Positions 1-8,049 of a stretch of DNA of 23,344 bases are shown here, one piece after another. The notes beneath the pieces were generated by a model. That model was not told where the DNA came from. It saw only the letters and a program-made list of their open reading frames with translations, and searched no databases. Position 1 is the first letter of the stretch; the number at the start of each line of letters is the position of its first letter. Origin of the DNA: Chrysophaeum taylorii (lineage: Eukaryota; Sar; Pelagophyceae; Pelagomonadales; Pelagomonadaceae); assembly GCA_029834535.1 (NCBI GenBank), contig JAQMWT010000276.1:1-23344 (forward strand). The letters run 5' to 3'. A program made the position numbers and the translations under genes.

Positions 1-465
1 GGTTTCGCCAAAAGCATTTATGTGTGTCTGGTATTTAGAAGAAGAGTTAGAAACTGTTATGTCTCCGCCTGTGTGTCTTCCACCAGTGATGTAAATGATA
101 GATGAAGTAGAGGATTTATTTAGGAATAACCTGTGAGATGGTTGGTTAGATTCGATAGTTGTAATACGAAAGGACACAGGTAATGTGATGGATTTAGGGA
201 ATAATCATCCCATGATATTAGAGAGGAGCACAAAAGCTTTGAGTTCAATAGGGGATCTCGTGCAAGCTAGTGGTTTTCTTGAATTAGTGAAGAATCCCAG
301 GCGAAAATTAGAAATGACTTCCATTTCACCTTGACTGGGATGTTCGACTGTTTTATTAGATTGCAGACGAAGGAACAGCATAGTTAAGGTTTCGAGCTCA
401 GTCACATTTAAGCGCACGGATCCGGTACGACTAAAAAATGTTATAGGTTTTAGGTGTGGACACAA
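1..465 (-). pseudogene. Element A polyprotein, segment 5: domain shared with element C, cut by the window edge
   Basis: An open frame runs from 465 to 208, meets a single TGA at 207-205, and continues in the same frame to base 1. The part after the stop contains ITGGRHTGG followed by SSKYQ and NAFG. The start of element C (6816-6930) reads ILAGGHHSQG followed by TSKYQ and DAFG in the same order and spacing, so the two are homologous. I do not recognise the domain. By position it lies upstream of the integrase region, where copia elements normally carry Gag or protease, but no D-[ST]-G active site is visible. The TGA may be a decayed CGA codon or a real recoding site. Confidence 0.65.
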
Positions 466-808
466 ATGGTATGTCAGGAAAGACCTGCGTCCAAGGTTCG
501 TCGACTATTAACTTGCGGCTAATGGAGTTAGCGTGGTCTGCAATATCCAGAAAAGAAGTGACTCGTTTATTAGGCCATGAAAGCAGATCAAGAGGGCCGG
601 TGTTATATTTGCGTGCGACGAGGATCCATCTTTCCCTGGCTTGATAATCTCCACATAAACAGCATGGAAATCGATCACATATGTTCACCGTATAGTGCAT
701 CGTTGAGAAGATGAGATTGGCAACTCGTATATGATCTTCGTATGATGCGGAGTGTGGTGGAGTCATTTCCATGAAGAGAACGAGCGGCTTTAAAAAGCTC
801 AAGTACAC
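431..808 (-). pseudogene. Element A polyprotein, segment 4 (unknown domain)
   Basis: This open frame of about 125 codons overlaps the end of the segment at 675-2834 and the start of the segment at 1-465, each in a different phase. That pattern indicates one ancestral reading frame broken by indels. It contains a cysteine cluster, CCLCGDYQ, that is too short to call a zinc knuckle. No family was recognised. Its place in the order Gag-like region, this segment, GGRHTGG segment suggests it belongs to the structural part of the polyprotein. The Met at 808 is unlikely to be a true start, since coding similarity of style continues from upstream. Confidence 0.45.
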
Positions 809-2834
809 TTAGAGCACTTGGGAACAAAGAATCATCCATATCGCGCTCGAAGGTGGAAATGGATCTCCCATTGATTATGTTGCGATTTGTGCATGGTGAT
901 GTCAATTCCACTATGTCAGTGTAATATCGTGCACGTTCAACGTCCGATGCTCGATAGAAATATGTCAAAAACTTAGGTAAGGATGGGAAAACTTCGATGG
1001 AATTACCAAAACGTCTTCGTAGCATGTGCGTGATATTGTCGTCGCTCTCAACAAGAACTTTAACGTTGATGTTGATTTGCAAGTCATTAGAAGCGCAAGC
1101 CAGGAATGCAGGAGTGGACATCCCAGAGCAAAGTAAAGTTACTGTAGGTATTCGTGGGCTAGGAGATGAAGTTACTGTGTGGAGCAAACGTGCTGTAACC
1201 TTGCGTCATACAGGAGGTGGGAAATGCTTGCGTATGTAAGGCAGCTGCGAATGCACTGACTCCAAGATGGTTTTAAGCCATGGGACGTAAATTACTCGTT
1301 CCATGAGGGTGGAATAAAGTTTGAGCACTTCGCGTTGTTCCTTAAAAGCACATAGTCTGAACTGTAGTGAGCGAAGTTCCATTTTACGCGCTTTTGCTTG
1401 TTGTAGCGAGTAAATTGGTAGAGTTGGCAACAGGTTACTGAGTCTAAACAAAGTAATCTTGACATTATCATCAATTTTACTCTGGATAGATGATTGTCCT
1501 TTAAATTCAACTCCATAGAGATGTATACCAAGTTTATCTTCTCCCCATTGAGTCATACTGATGATGTGTAGATCGGGATCGTTGTGGTCGTTTTGCTTGG
1601 GTAGAAAAAGCGCAACGTCTAGCGTTACATATCCCTTTGGGAGAGCGCGAATGACGGTCCTTATAATCATAGCATGTGTGATTCTCTGCGTATCCGTAGC
1701 AGTCTGGATAGCAGGTGATAAGGACTCGGGTAGCTTTACGATGTGGATAGGATCAGCATAACGTTTAAAGTTAATTACATGTTGAGAAGCACATGTGTCA
1801 GCATATCCTGGCGTAGTCATTAGCGGCAAATTGTACTCGTTGTACAGTTTAAGCATTGTTGCATAACAGGCATGTGTTGAGCTTTGACCAAACACGTACT
1901 GTGTCATGAAACTTTGCGTTTGTTCGGAAGGCACAACGACGAGTGTAAATCCAGTATTTGATTTTGGTAGCAACACAGGGGGATCTGTACCATCTTCATT
2001 ATCTTCATTGGTTAGATTACTGGGGAGCTCAGAGTGCGAGGAAGCTTCCCGAGTTTGACGACGAACGATAGCATTCTGAGCTTTAGCATTTATGTGCTGC
2101 AGTAGCGGCTGAGGGATGTTATCGATTTCATCATCTTTAATTGACAGGAAAGTGTGGAACATTTTCTCTGTATCAGCAGTCCCCCTCTGCTCCGCATCAC
2201 TGGGGGACGCTTCAGGAGCAGATGTTTCAGTTTGATTCTTTTCTTCTGAAACAAGAGATTCCTTATCGGCTTCCAAGAGGTTCGATATGGTATTGGACAT
2301 AATATCAACTCGAGATAAGTAGAGATGAACTTGGGTGGCTTCATCAGGATCTAAGGACTGTGTCGAAGCTTGAGAAGCGGTTGTCCAGAGGGTACTCAAT
2401 AAGCTTTTCATTTCCTCCTGTACCATTTTAGAGTCGGTGGAGGGATTGGGATTCGCTTCCTGCAATTTACCAAACAGGTGGCGAAGACGATCAACTTGAT
2501 AAGTAGCCCGGTCCACAAGAGACATATTAGAGCGCGCATTACGGTTAGAGGAAGATGAGTAGACAGGACGATCGAAGCTGGTACCTTTGACGTTATAATT
2601 TGAAGGTGGACGATAGTAAGACGTGTCACGGGGTGAGATTGTCGATGCTTTATCTTTTGCATTACGAAGCTTATGAGCATTGAAGCCAGACTGTTCAGCT
2701 ACAGTAGCTAACAACGAGTAAGCGTTGTTTAGAGAATCGTGGGATTGATGAATAGTGTCCATCAATAATACCTTAGGTGGCTTGGTAGCGGTAGTACCAG
2801 GGATGTAAGGGATCCAAGAGGCGGGTTTATCCAA
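675..2834 (-). pseudogene. Element A polyprotein, segment 3: large Gag-like region with one in-frame TGA
   Basis: This is the longest open stretch of element A: 542 codons from 2834 to 1209, a single TGA at 1208-1206, then the same frame open to 675. The N-terminal third is Ser/Asn/Arg-rich and low in complexity. The middle (about residues 100-260) is acidic and helix-prone. The C-terminal half is a mixed alpha/beta region with many hydrophobic strands, around the IRT motif at about 1650. I recognise no known domain; Gag is inferred only from its position downstream of the LTR and primer-binding site and the lack of enzyme motifs. A weak resemblance to the ORF at 13791-14402 of element C (IRT, then Q-x-G/W-x-D-K about 45 residues later) hints at a shared domain. 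Confidence 0.6.
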
Positions 2835-3403
2835 GCGTCGGTTAGAAGAAAACTTTGTCTCATAATGTATATCTTTAACAAAAATTCTAATAGTGGACGA
2901 ACGTCGTTGGGATCAACTAGCTTTAACAATTCGGGATCGTGACTTGAGTTGTTACTAGAGCGTGTCTCGTAGAATTTACACCATTCCGATAAAGATTGAG
3001 CATAGCGCTCGTGATCCGATGGATTAGCATATAGACGGTAGATCTCCTCGTGAGCTTTAAGAGTGATTATGGAGTTATTAAATTGGATTGATGCTTCATC
3101 ATTATTTAATTGCTTTGCCTGAGATTGAAAGGCAAGGAGTTGTTCGACAGATACATGGGCATACCAATTAACATTTAGAGACATTCGATTAAACTGAGAT
3201 TTAAGCTCAGTTACATCTGTACAAGACACTGTCTCATAGTAATGATAGGCTAAAAGCATTACAGCACGTAATTTATTGGGATGTGCAGGGATTGCATAAA
3301 TTTTCTTTAGTTGAGGCCACGTAGCGAGAGCGGGCTTTTCCTGGGACTCGAGGTTACAGAATATGTCATAAAACCAGCATAAGTTTCGCAGTGTTTGATC
3401 CAA
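2762..3403 (-). pseudogene. Element A polyprotein, segment 2 (helical Gag-like region)
   Basis: This is an open frame of about 213 codons, overlapping the upstream segment at 3307-3612 and the downstream one at 2834 in shifted phases. The sequence is helix-rich (runs of L/A/K/E around AVMLLAYHYYE and LLAFQSQAKQLNND) without transmembrane or enzymatic motifs. By position it would be part of an N-terminal capsid-like region. The Met at 3403 lies within the overlap and is probably not a genuine start, because the upstream frame encodes the preceding part of the same protein. Confidence 0.5.
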
Positions 3404-3880
3404 TCGGCATTAGAGAGACCTGTAAAGGATATGTTAGTTAAAGATGAATCATACACAATTGATTTAGGAAATCGGGTGTCTAATAAAGTAAGGACATTTT
3501 TAACATCCTCATTTAATTCAGGGCGGACAAGGTTGTACGACTCTTGGTAGTAAAGTCGTTCAAGTCTATTACGGGCATCAACCGTTAGTTGATGGGAAGA
3601 GTTACGTGCCAAGTCTTTAAATGTTCGGGCAGGGCATCTTCATCAGGTAAGTTTAAATCGTTGGTGATATCAACTTCTTGTTCAATGATTTGATTATATT
3701 CCGGAGCATTCCGGGTGTGAGCTTCATATATCAAAGCAGAATAATGCGTCCACATATGGACTTGTCATATGCCTGCGAAGCGTTTCAATTTGCAAGCTCA
3801 CCTTAGTTGAATTATCTTGGAAACGCAATCCTGCTTAATCTTATCAACAAGGATTTGTTCTTGTAGATATCCGTGGTAGA
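3307..3880 (-). pseudogene. Element A polyprotein, segment 1: N-terminal part
   Basis: A clean frame runs from 3612 to 3307. Coding-like sequence continues upstream in another phase, with YEAHTRNAPEYNQ and then DEDALPEHL just before 3612, and further to about 3880, so at least two more frameshifts lie between 3880 and 3600. No intact start codon can be chosen. A run of 14 T (A on the coding strand) at 3883-3896 marks roughly where coding character ends. No known family was recognised; a Gag N-terminus is inferred from position. Confidence 0.4.
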
Positions 3881-4368
3881 TATTTTTTTTTTTTTTACAT
3901 GATTGTGACCTATTAAGGGATAGGTTAGAGGATTGATAGACAGATTCGACACATAAGAATGATGGGTTTCTCAAGTGCGGGTTCTATGTACAGTACGCGA
4001 TTTTTAAACGTATGCTTATTGACAAGACCAAACAAATCAACATGCTATTTAAAACAGGGTGACTTGAGACTGAAGAATGGATTAGTTCTCGAGCAGTCAG
4101 TCTTTTGTTGGGGAATGGAAGTAAAAACCCGTACAAGTTTCCGCGGCTCGTACAGGAAAAAAATTGTAATTTTATTAGTTATGCGAGTGCATGTGACCAG
4201 TGACCGACCCAACTCGGTCACTAACCAATTTAACTGGTGGGCACATACCGTCACACAACAAATATGTACAGTACACCACCGCCAAACACATTGTCGCATT
4301 GTACTCGTGATCAGGCGTAAATTGATCATTCGATTTAGACGTACAACACAGTTGGGCTGCCACACCTA
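3881..4368 (-). other. Leader of element A between primer-binding site and first coding sequence
   Basis: About 480 bases with no long frame of convincing coding character on either strand. It holds a 14-base homopolymer (3883-3896) near its 3' end. By position it is the 5' untranslated leader, where a packaging or dimerisation signal would be expected; I cannot identify one. Short open frames on both strands here overlap one another and look like chance. Confidence 0.4.
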
Positions 4369-4387
4369 CGCATCTGGGCCCATAACC
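4369..4387 (-). promoter_or_regulatory. Primer-binding site complementary to initiator tRNA-Met anticodon arm
   Basis: Reading on the minus strand directly after the LTR terminus TCTCTCCA is GGTTATGGGCCCAGATGCG. Its first 14 bases are the exact complement of CTGGGCCCATAACC, the anticodon stem-loop of eukaryotic initiator tRNA-Met, which includes the CAU anticodon. Drosophila copia and other so-called hemiviruses are known to prime from a half-tRNA-iMet in this way. This site fixes the orientation of element A and the 3' boundary of its 5' LTR. Confidence 0.85.
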
Positions 4388-4786
4388 TGGAGAGATTTGA
4401 CCCTCTCCGGGTACATGGTAGAGACTGCGTGCATTCTTAGGCGTGTGCAGACCATTCCGCTTGCCACATGCTACTACACAAGGTAGGGATTTAAACCCTA
4501 ACTCCTTAAGGACATTAGGTCCCATAGAAGCGTTTACACTGACAACGGGGAACGAAGTCTCAGTTAATTAAACAGAAAAACCCGTACCCGACGGTACGCA
4601 CCTGGAGGCCTACTCCATGTTGGAAAAGAGCTTCAGACTGGGTTCTTCGGTCGTGAAAGAAAAGGGGCGGAAGGGTAAGGGAAGAGGAAGAAAGAGGGAA
4701 AGCCGTATTACGGAGAGAAAACCCTCGTGTAGAGATCGGTGTGAAAATGTTCCAGTGTCGTACACATAATAGTGTAGCTCTCTGGA
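4388..4786 (-). repeat. 5' LTR of element A
   Basis: About 400 bases, matching 6405-6815 in inverted orientation along its whole length, roughly four bases in five by eye. The end is defined by TCTCTCCA followed by the primer-binding site. The start is defined as the point, TCCAGAGAG, where similarity to the other copy begins. It does not begin with the canonical TG, so the left boundary could be off by a few bases. It contains a conserved hairpin GTACC-loop-GGTAC at 4584-4597. Confidence 0.8.
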
Positions 4787-4940
4787 AGTCGCGCTACAAA
4801 ACACATGGCTGCTCACAATATTGATAGCTCCGACATCGTAGTCAACCCAGACGATGATAACTTCCCTCTTCTCCTATAACTTCCCCACATCTCGATTGTA
4901 AACATCGAAATACTTGTCACTTCATGGTCATTGTTACAGT

Positions 4941-5318
4941 TTTCCCCTTACCCTGATCGCCGACTACGGTTGCGATGGAGGACGGTGCCTCATGAATCCT
5001 GAGCCTTGCGAGGGCATCCGCCCTCCCGGCGTAGATTGGCACCTAGTCGCCTCCCGGGCGGGCCGGTTGGCAGCCGGAACGTTCGCAGTGGGACGGGGTA
5101 TGGCCGGGGGGCGAAGACGGAAGGTCATCGACGAGTTGGTTGTCAGTCACATCGCGGTCTCCTCGTCGCATGGCGACAAGCTTGATGGTCACTCTCCGCC
5201 GACCGACCTTTCGGCGCTCCTCGTCTACAGGCCCGTGATTCCGGACTGGCTCCTGTCGGTCCGGCCTGGCTCCCATGCTCGGGAGAGGTCTGAAGTTAGT
5301 TAGTTAGTTAGTTAGTTA
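4941..5318 (+). repeat. SINE-like retroposon, copy 1 (full length, GTTA tail)
   Basis: About 378 bases ending in seven GTTA units (5295-5322). An 8-base direct repeat GTTACAGT flanks it (4933-4940 and 5319-5326; the second copy overlaps the tail). Sequence at its start (GGTTGCGATGGAGGAC) and before its tail (GGAGCCAGGCC, on the minus strand) is shared with the other copies. Its 5' end agrees with that of the copy at 12516-12912, so both look full length. A tail of short tandem repeats plus variable target duplications is typical of LINE-mobilised elements. I could not identify a certain pol III promoter. Confidence 0.75.
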
Positions 5319-5342
5319 GTTACAGTCCGTCGAAGATAAAGT

Positions 5343-6275
5343 ATGTATCGTCACAAACCTGAGGAGCTTCTTGCAGTTCTCATTGAGTGTTTCGTTAATG
5401 ATGTCTCACGCCAGATTAAGACTTCCTCTCGTGAGACATTGCCGCCGATGGTGGACTACTTTCTTAAATTAGTCCCAGATCACCAGACCGCATTCAAGAA
5501 TGTGCTTATCCAAGCTGGTTATCCCTCCGTAATAATAGACTCATTTTCAGACACTAAATTGTCTGAAGTTGAGCAAGAACATGCTGCGCTTACTCCTACA
5601 GCTGAACCTCTCGATAATGTACCTGAGACTTTACGAGCTCTGAGTGAGGAAATCCAGTCACTTTCTCTGCACATCGCCAAGCGTGATAAGCAATTATCAG
5701 AACGTGACCAACGAATTTCCGATGCTTTGGAGACCATCACTCAACTTAAAAGTACAAACGATGCTCTCACCGCGCAATTGACCGATAACACCAAGCATGT
5801 GTCACTCTTGGATGATTTGCTTTCTAACTACCAGATGTACCAGGATGCCACATTGCCGGCTCTTGCTGTTTTAGCTCACCTCATTTCAAAGTCACTCATC
5901 ACTTCAGTTGGACAGTCTCCTCCAAACACCTTTGAGGAGGAGCAACGACTTGTAATTGAAAATGCAGCTGTTGGTTTACATACCGCTATGTGCTGATGCA
6001 AAGGAACATGTTATCCCTGCAGCAGAATTGCGCACCCTACCACCTGCTGCTGCTATGTCCTACTTATCTTCCGTTATTTCTCCACTTTCTGATCTCTGTG
6101 ACGCGACGGTTGCGAACAACACTACTAATAACGACGATCTCGATGACCATGTCGCGTCCACCCCGTAATTAAAGAAACTTGACGAAAATAGTGATGAATT
6201 GGACCATCCGTCAGACAATATGGATGCAGACTCGTTGAATGTAACAACACGTCCAACATCATCCTCCTCAAGTTA
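5343..6275 (+). pseudogene. Element B downstream ORF: coiled-coil protein of unknown function, frameshifted
   Basis: The first frame runs 5343-5996 (217 codons); the sequence then continues in another phase from about 5956 to a TAA at 6166-6168 and on to a second TAA at 6273. Residues about 95-160 form a clear heptad-type coiled coil (LSEEIQSLSLHIAKRDKQL), followed by a hydrophobic helix and an acidic, serine-rich tail. It lies just upstream of the 3' LTR, so it is the last ORF of its element. The same position in element C is occupied by the ORFs at 13791-15520, whose C-terminus is also a coiled coil followed by a hydrophobic helix; homology is plausible but weak. A TAA at 5337 just before ATG 5343 supports that start. 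Confidence 0.55.
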
Positions 6276-6396
6276 ATTGTAATGTACTTCATCGTTTATG
6301 TTGTTGTTTTTGTTTAAGTTGCTCGATGCTTTCATGTATCGTACACAAGCTTCACACTCAAGAACGTCTGGAGCGCATAAAGCGTTTTCCACACGT

Positions 6397-6404
6397 TGAG
6401 GGGT
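6397..6404 (+). promoter_or_regulatory. Probable polypurine tract of element B
   Basis: GTTGAGGGG immediately precedes the point (6405) where similarity to the LTR of element A begins. Only the last six bases are purine, so this is a short tract. Its location is exactly where plus-strand DNA synthesis of an LTR element must be primed. Confidence 0.4.
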
Positions 6405-6815
6405 CCAGAGAGTTACACTACAATGTGTACGACGCTGGAGTTCCTCGCACCTCTTTTCACACTCCTTCTACATGAGGGTTTTCTCTCCGTAATACGGCTT
6501 TCCCTCATATCTCCCTCTTCCTTACCCTTCCGCAATTATTTATTTCAAGACTATGAAGATATCAGTCTGAAGCTCTCTTCCAACAAGGAGAAGTCCTCCA
6601 GGTGCGTACCGTTAGGTACGGGGTTTTCTGCTTAATTAGCAGAAGCTTCGTTCCTCGTTGTCTGTGTAAAAGCTTCTATGAGACCTAATGTCCCTAAGGA
6701 GTTAGGGCCTAAATCCCTACCTTGTGTAGTAGCATGTGACAAGCGGAATGGTCTGTACACGCCTAAGACCGCACGCGGTCTCTACCATGTACCCGGAGAG
6801 GGTCTAATCTCTCCA
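6405..6815 (+). repeat. 3' LTR of element B
   Basis: About 411 bases, the inverted counterpart of 4388-4786. It starts TCCAGAGAG and ends TCTCTCCA. A hairpin GTACC-GTTA-GGTAC at 6606-6619 is conserved in both copies, with the loop differing. The sequence directly after 6815 is open coding sequence of element C and not a primer-binding site. The divergence between the two LTRs, and a clear length polymorphism near 6530, indicate they come from two separate insertions. Confidence 0.8.
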
Positions 6816-7543
6816 CCTTCAACATCCACATCCTTGCGGGTGGACACCATTCTCAAGGCAACCTACTCGTTGAAAACAAGACTAGCAAATATCAGGCCTC
6901 AATTGACGCATTTGGATATACCTACACCCTAACTGCCGGCGATAATCCCGCTGATAAGACGCTTTACCTCGATTCGTTTCAAGGCTATCTGTGGCTCGTG
7001 CAAACCTACCCCCCTGTCAACACAGCCCACGGTGCGCTTCCTTCCATCCGCAATCTGCTCCATCAGTGCGCCCTTATCTGCCCAACTGTGTTGTCTATAA
7101 TCAACCCTCCGATCGACTCTATTTCCAAAGACAGATACTTCGCTCTTGAAGACCACCATCTCTCTCACGCCAGATACATTGGTTACTTGCGCGGCAGCGA
7201 CCGCAAGCTCGGATCCAAAATCCATTGTATGCTAGCTCCACTGCCCACCATACGGGGATATGCAAATATGATCTTGCTGGACCCTCGTAATGGCAAACTT
7301 CGTTATCCTACTCGCTCTGAGCTTATCAGAGCCAACAATCACACTCGCCCTCAGGCAACCTTCTTACTCTCACTGAAGAAAGATTTATGCTGCGACCTTC
7401 TCAGCAATGCCTTGCCTGCGGGCACTTACCATACTCTTTACATACACATCTGTCGCATAGTCGTTGATATGAAGTCCCTTATGTTGGACCCTTCCTTTCA
7501 ACACGATATTGCCACTTTGAAGAAGACCTATGTGTCTACCTTC

Positions 7544-7832
7544 TAACTAAAAACTAACTAACTACCAACCTCTCCCGATCATGGGAGCCAGGCCGGACCG
7601 GCAGGAGCCGGTACGGAACCACAGAGGATAATCACGCAGTTGGGGCAGAGGCGAGGGACGAGGACGGACTTGTTGATGGTGGACCGCCACTGCGCGCGGT
7701 CTTGTGCGATGTCGTGCAAAAGCGTCGCAGGCCGCGGACGTGTTGGTCAACGAACAATCGACCTGTCTGTCACATTCTGCCCAACCGAGCGAACCCCATC
7801 CCAGCGCGGACTTTCCGGGTGCTGACCGGCCA
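7544..7832 (-). repeat. SINE-like retroposon, copy 2 (5'-truncated)
   Basis: 289 bases in minus orientation, tail first on the plus strand (TAACTAAAAACTAACTAAC), then CGGGAGAGG and GGAGCCAGGCC complements as in the other copies. It is flanked by a perfect 12-base direct repeat GTGTCTACCTTC at 7532-7543 and 7833-7844. It is shorter than copies 1 and 3 at the end distal to the tail, as expected for 5' truncation during target-primed reverse transcription. The insertion disrupts the element C reading frame. Confidence 0.88.
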
Positions 7833-7934
7833 GTGTCTACCTTCCTCACTCGTGAACTATCTCTTTCCAGTCACAGCTCAGACATTATCGCTCGGGCAGA
7901 TGCATTCATGGCTTACATCTCCAACCGCAGCTGG

Positions 7935-7955
7935 ACCGGAAAGTCGTTAAACTAC
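7935..7955 (+). repeat. Recurring 21-nt motif, copy 1
   Basis: ACC GGA AAG TCG TTA AAC TAC in phase with the polyprotein, encoding T-G-K-S-L-N-Y. It lies between the N-terminal domain and the integrase. The 12 bases from GTCG to the second base of the last codon are identical in all four copies. Confidence 0.9.
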
Positions 7956-8049
7956 CGCTCCTCAGAAACAACACCCGAAGAAGCACTCTCTACAACCACA
8001 ACTGCTGATGATGGTTACCCCAATGATGACCCTGACGCTCCCTCACTAG

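Larger units (their letters stand above)
1..4786 (-). mobile_element. Element A: 5' part of a Ty1/copia-type LTR retrotransposon (half-tRNA-primed)
   Basis: Read on the minus strand this is a 5' LTR (4388-4786), a primer-binding site (4369-4387), a leader, then a nearly continuous but frame-broken coding region running off the left edge. No protease, integrase or RT is reached inside the window. Assignment to copia rests on the primer-binding site, which matches the internal half-tRNA type of Drosophila copia, and on homology of the most 3' coding stretch (minus 189-1) to the segment that precedes the integrase of element C at 6816. It is AT-richer by eye than C and D. It appears to have inserted into element B, whose 3' end follows at 4787-6815. 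Confidence 0.8.
4787..6815 (+). mobile_element. Element B: 3' end of a second copia-type LTR element
   Basis: This comprises a short stretch of flanking or internal sequence (4787-4940), a SINE-like insert (4941-5318), a coiled-coil ORF (5343-6275), an untranslated stretch with a purine tract, and a 3' LTR (6405-6815). The LTR is not followed by a primer-binding site, as expected for a 3' LTR. It is followed at 6816 by an open frame homologous to the left edge of element A, meaning B sits inside a related element (C). The 5' part of B would lie to the left of element A, beyond the window. Confidence 0.6.

Noticed and set aside
431..808. Homology between LFMEMTPPH in element A and MFMEHASPF in element C (about 9880)
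   Set aside because: Too short and in low-information context; no extended alignment could be made by eye.
3883..3896. Run of 14 T as the poly-A tail of a retroposon on the minus strand
   Set aside because: Coding-like sequence of element A lies directly 3' of it on the minus strand and no target duplication or element body is seen beside it.
4175..4525. Minus-strand ORF across the LTR of A, with a similar plus-strand ORF at 6678-6932 in the LTR of B
   Set aside because: The shared protein-like strings follow from nucleotide similarity of the two LTRs; the frames have no in-frame partner outside the LTR and differ at both ends.
5295..5322. (GTTA)7 as a telomere-like or independent microsatellite
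   Set aside because: The same tail, shorter, is found at the same position of the other retroposon copies, so it is the element tail.
7935..7955. Hammerhead or other self-cleaving ribozyme at the repeated motif
   Set aside because: GTC and AAAC are present, but the CTGANGA core and the expected stems are not.
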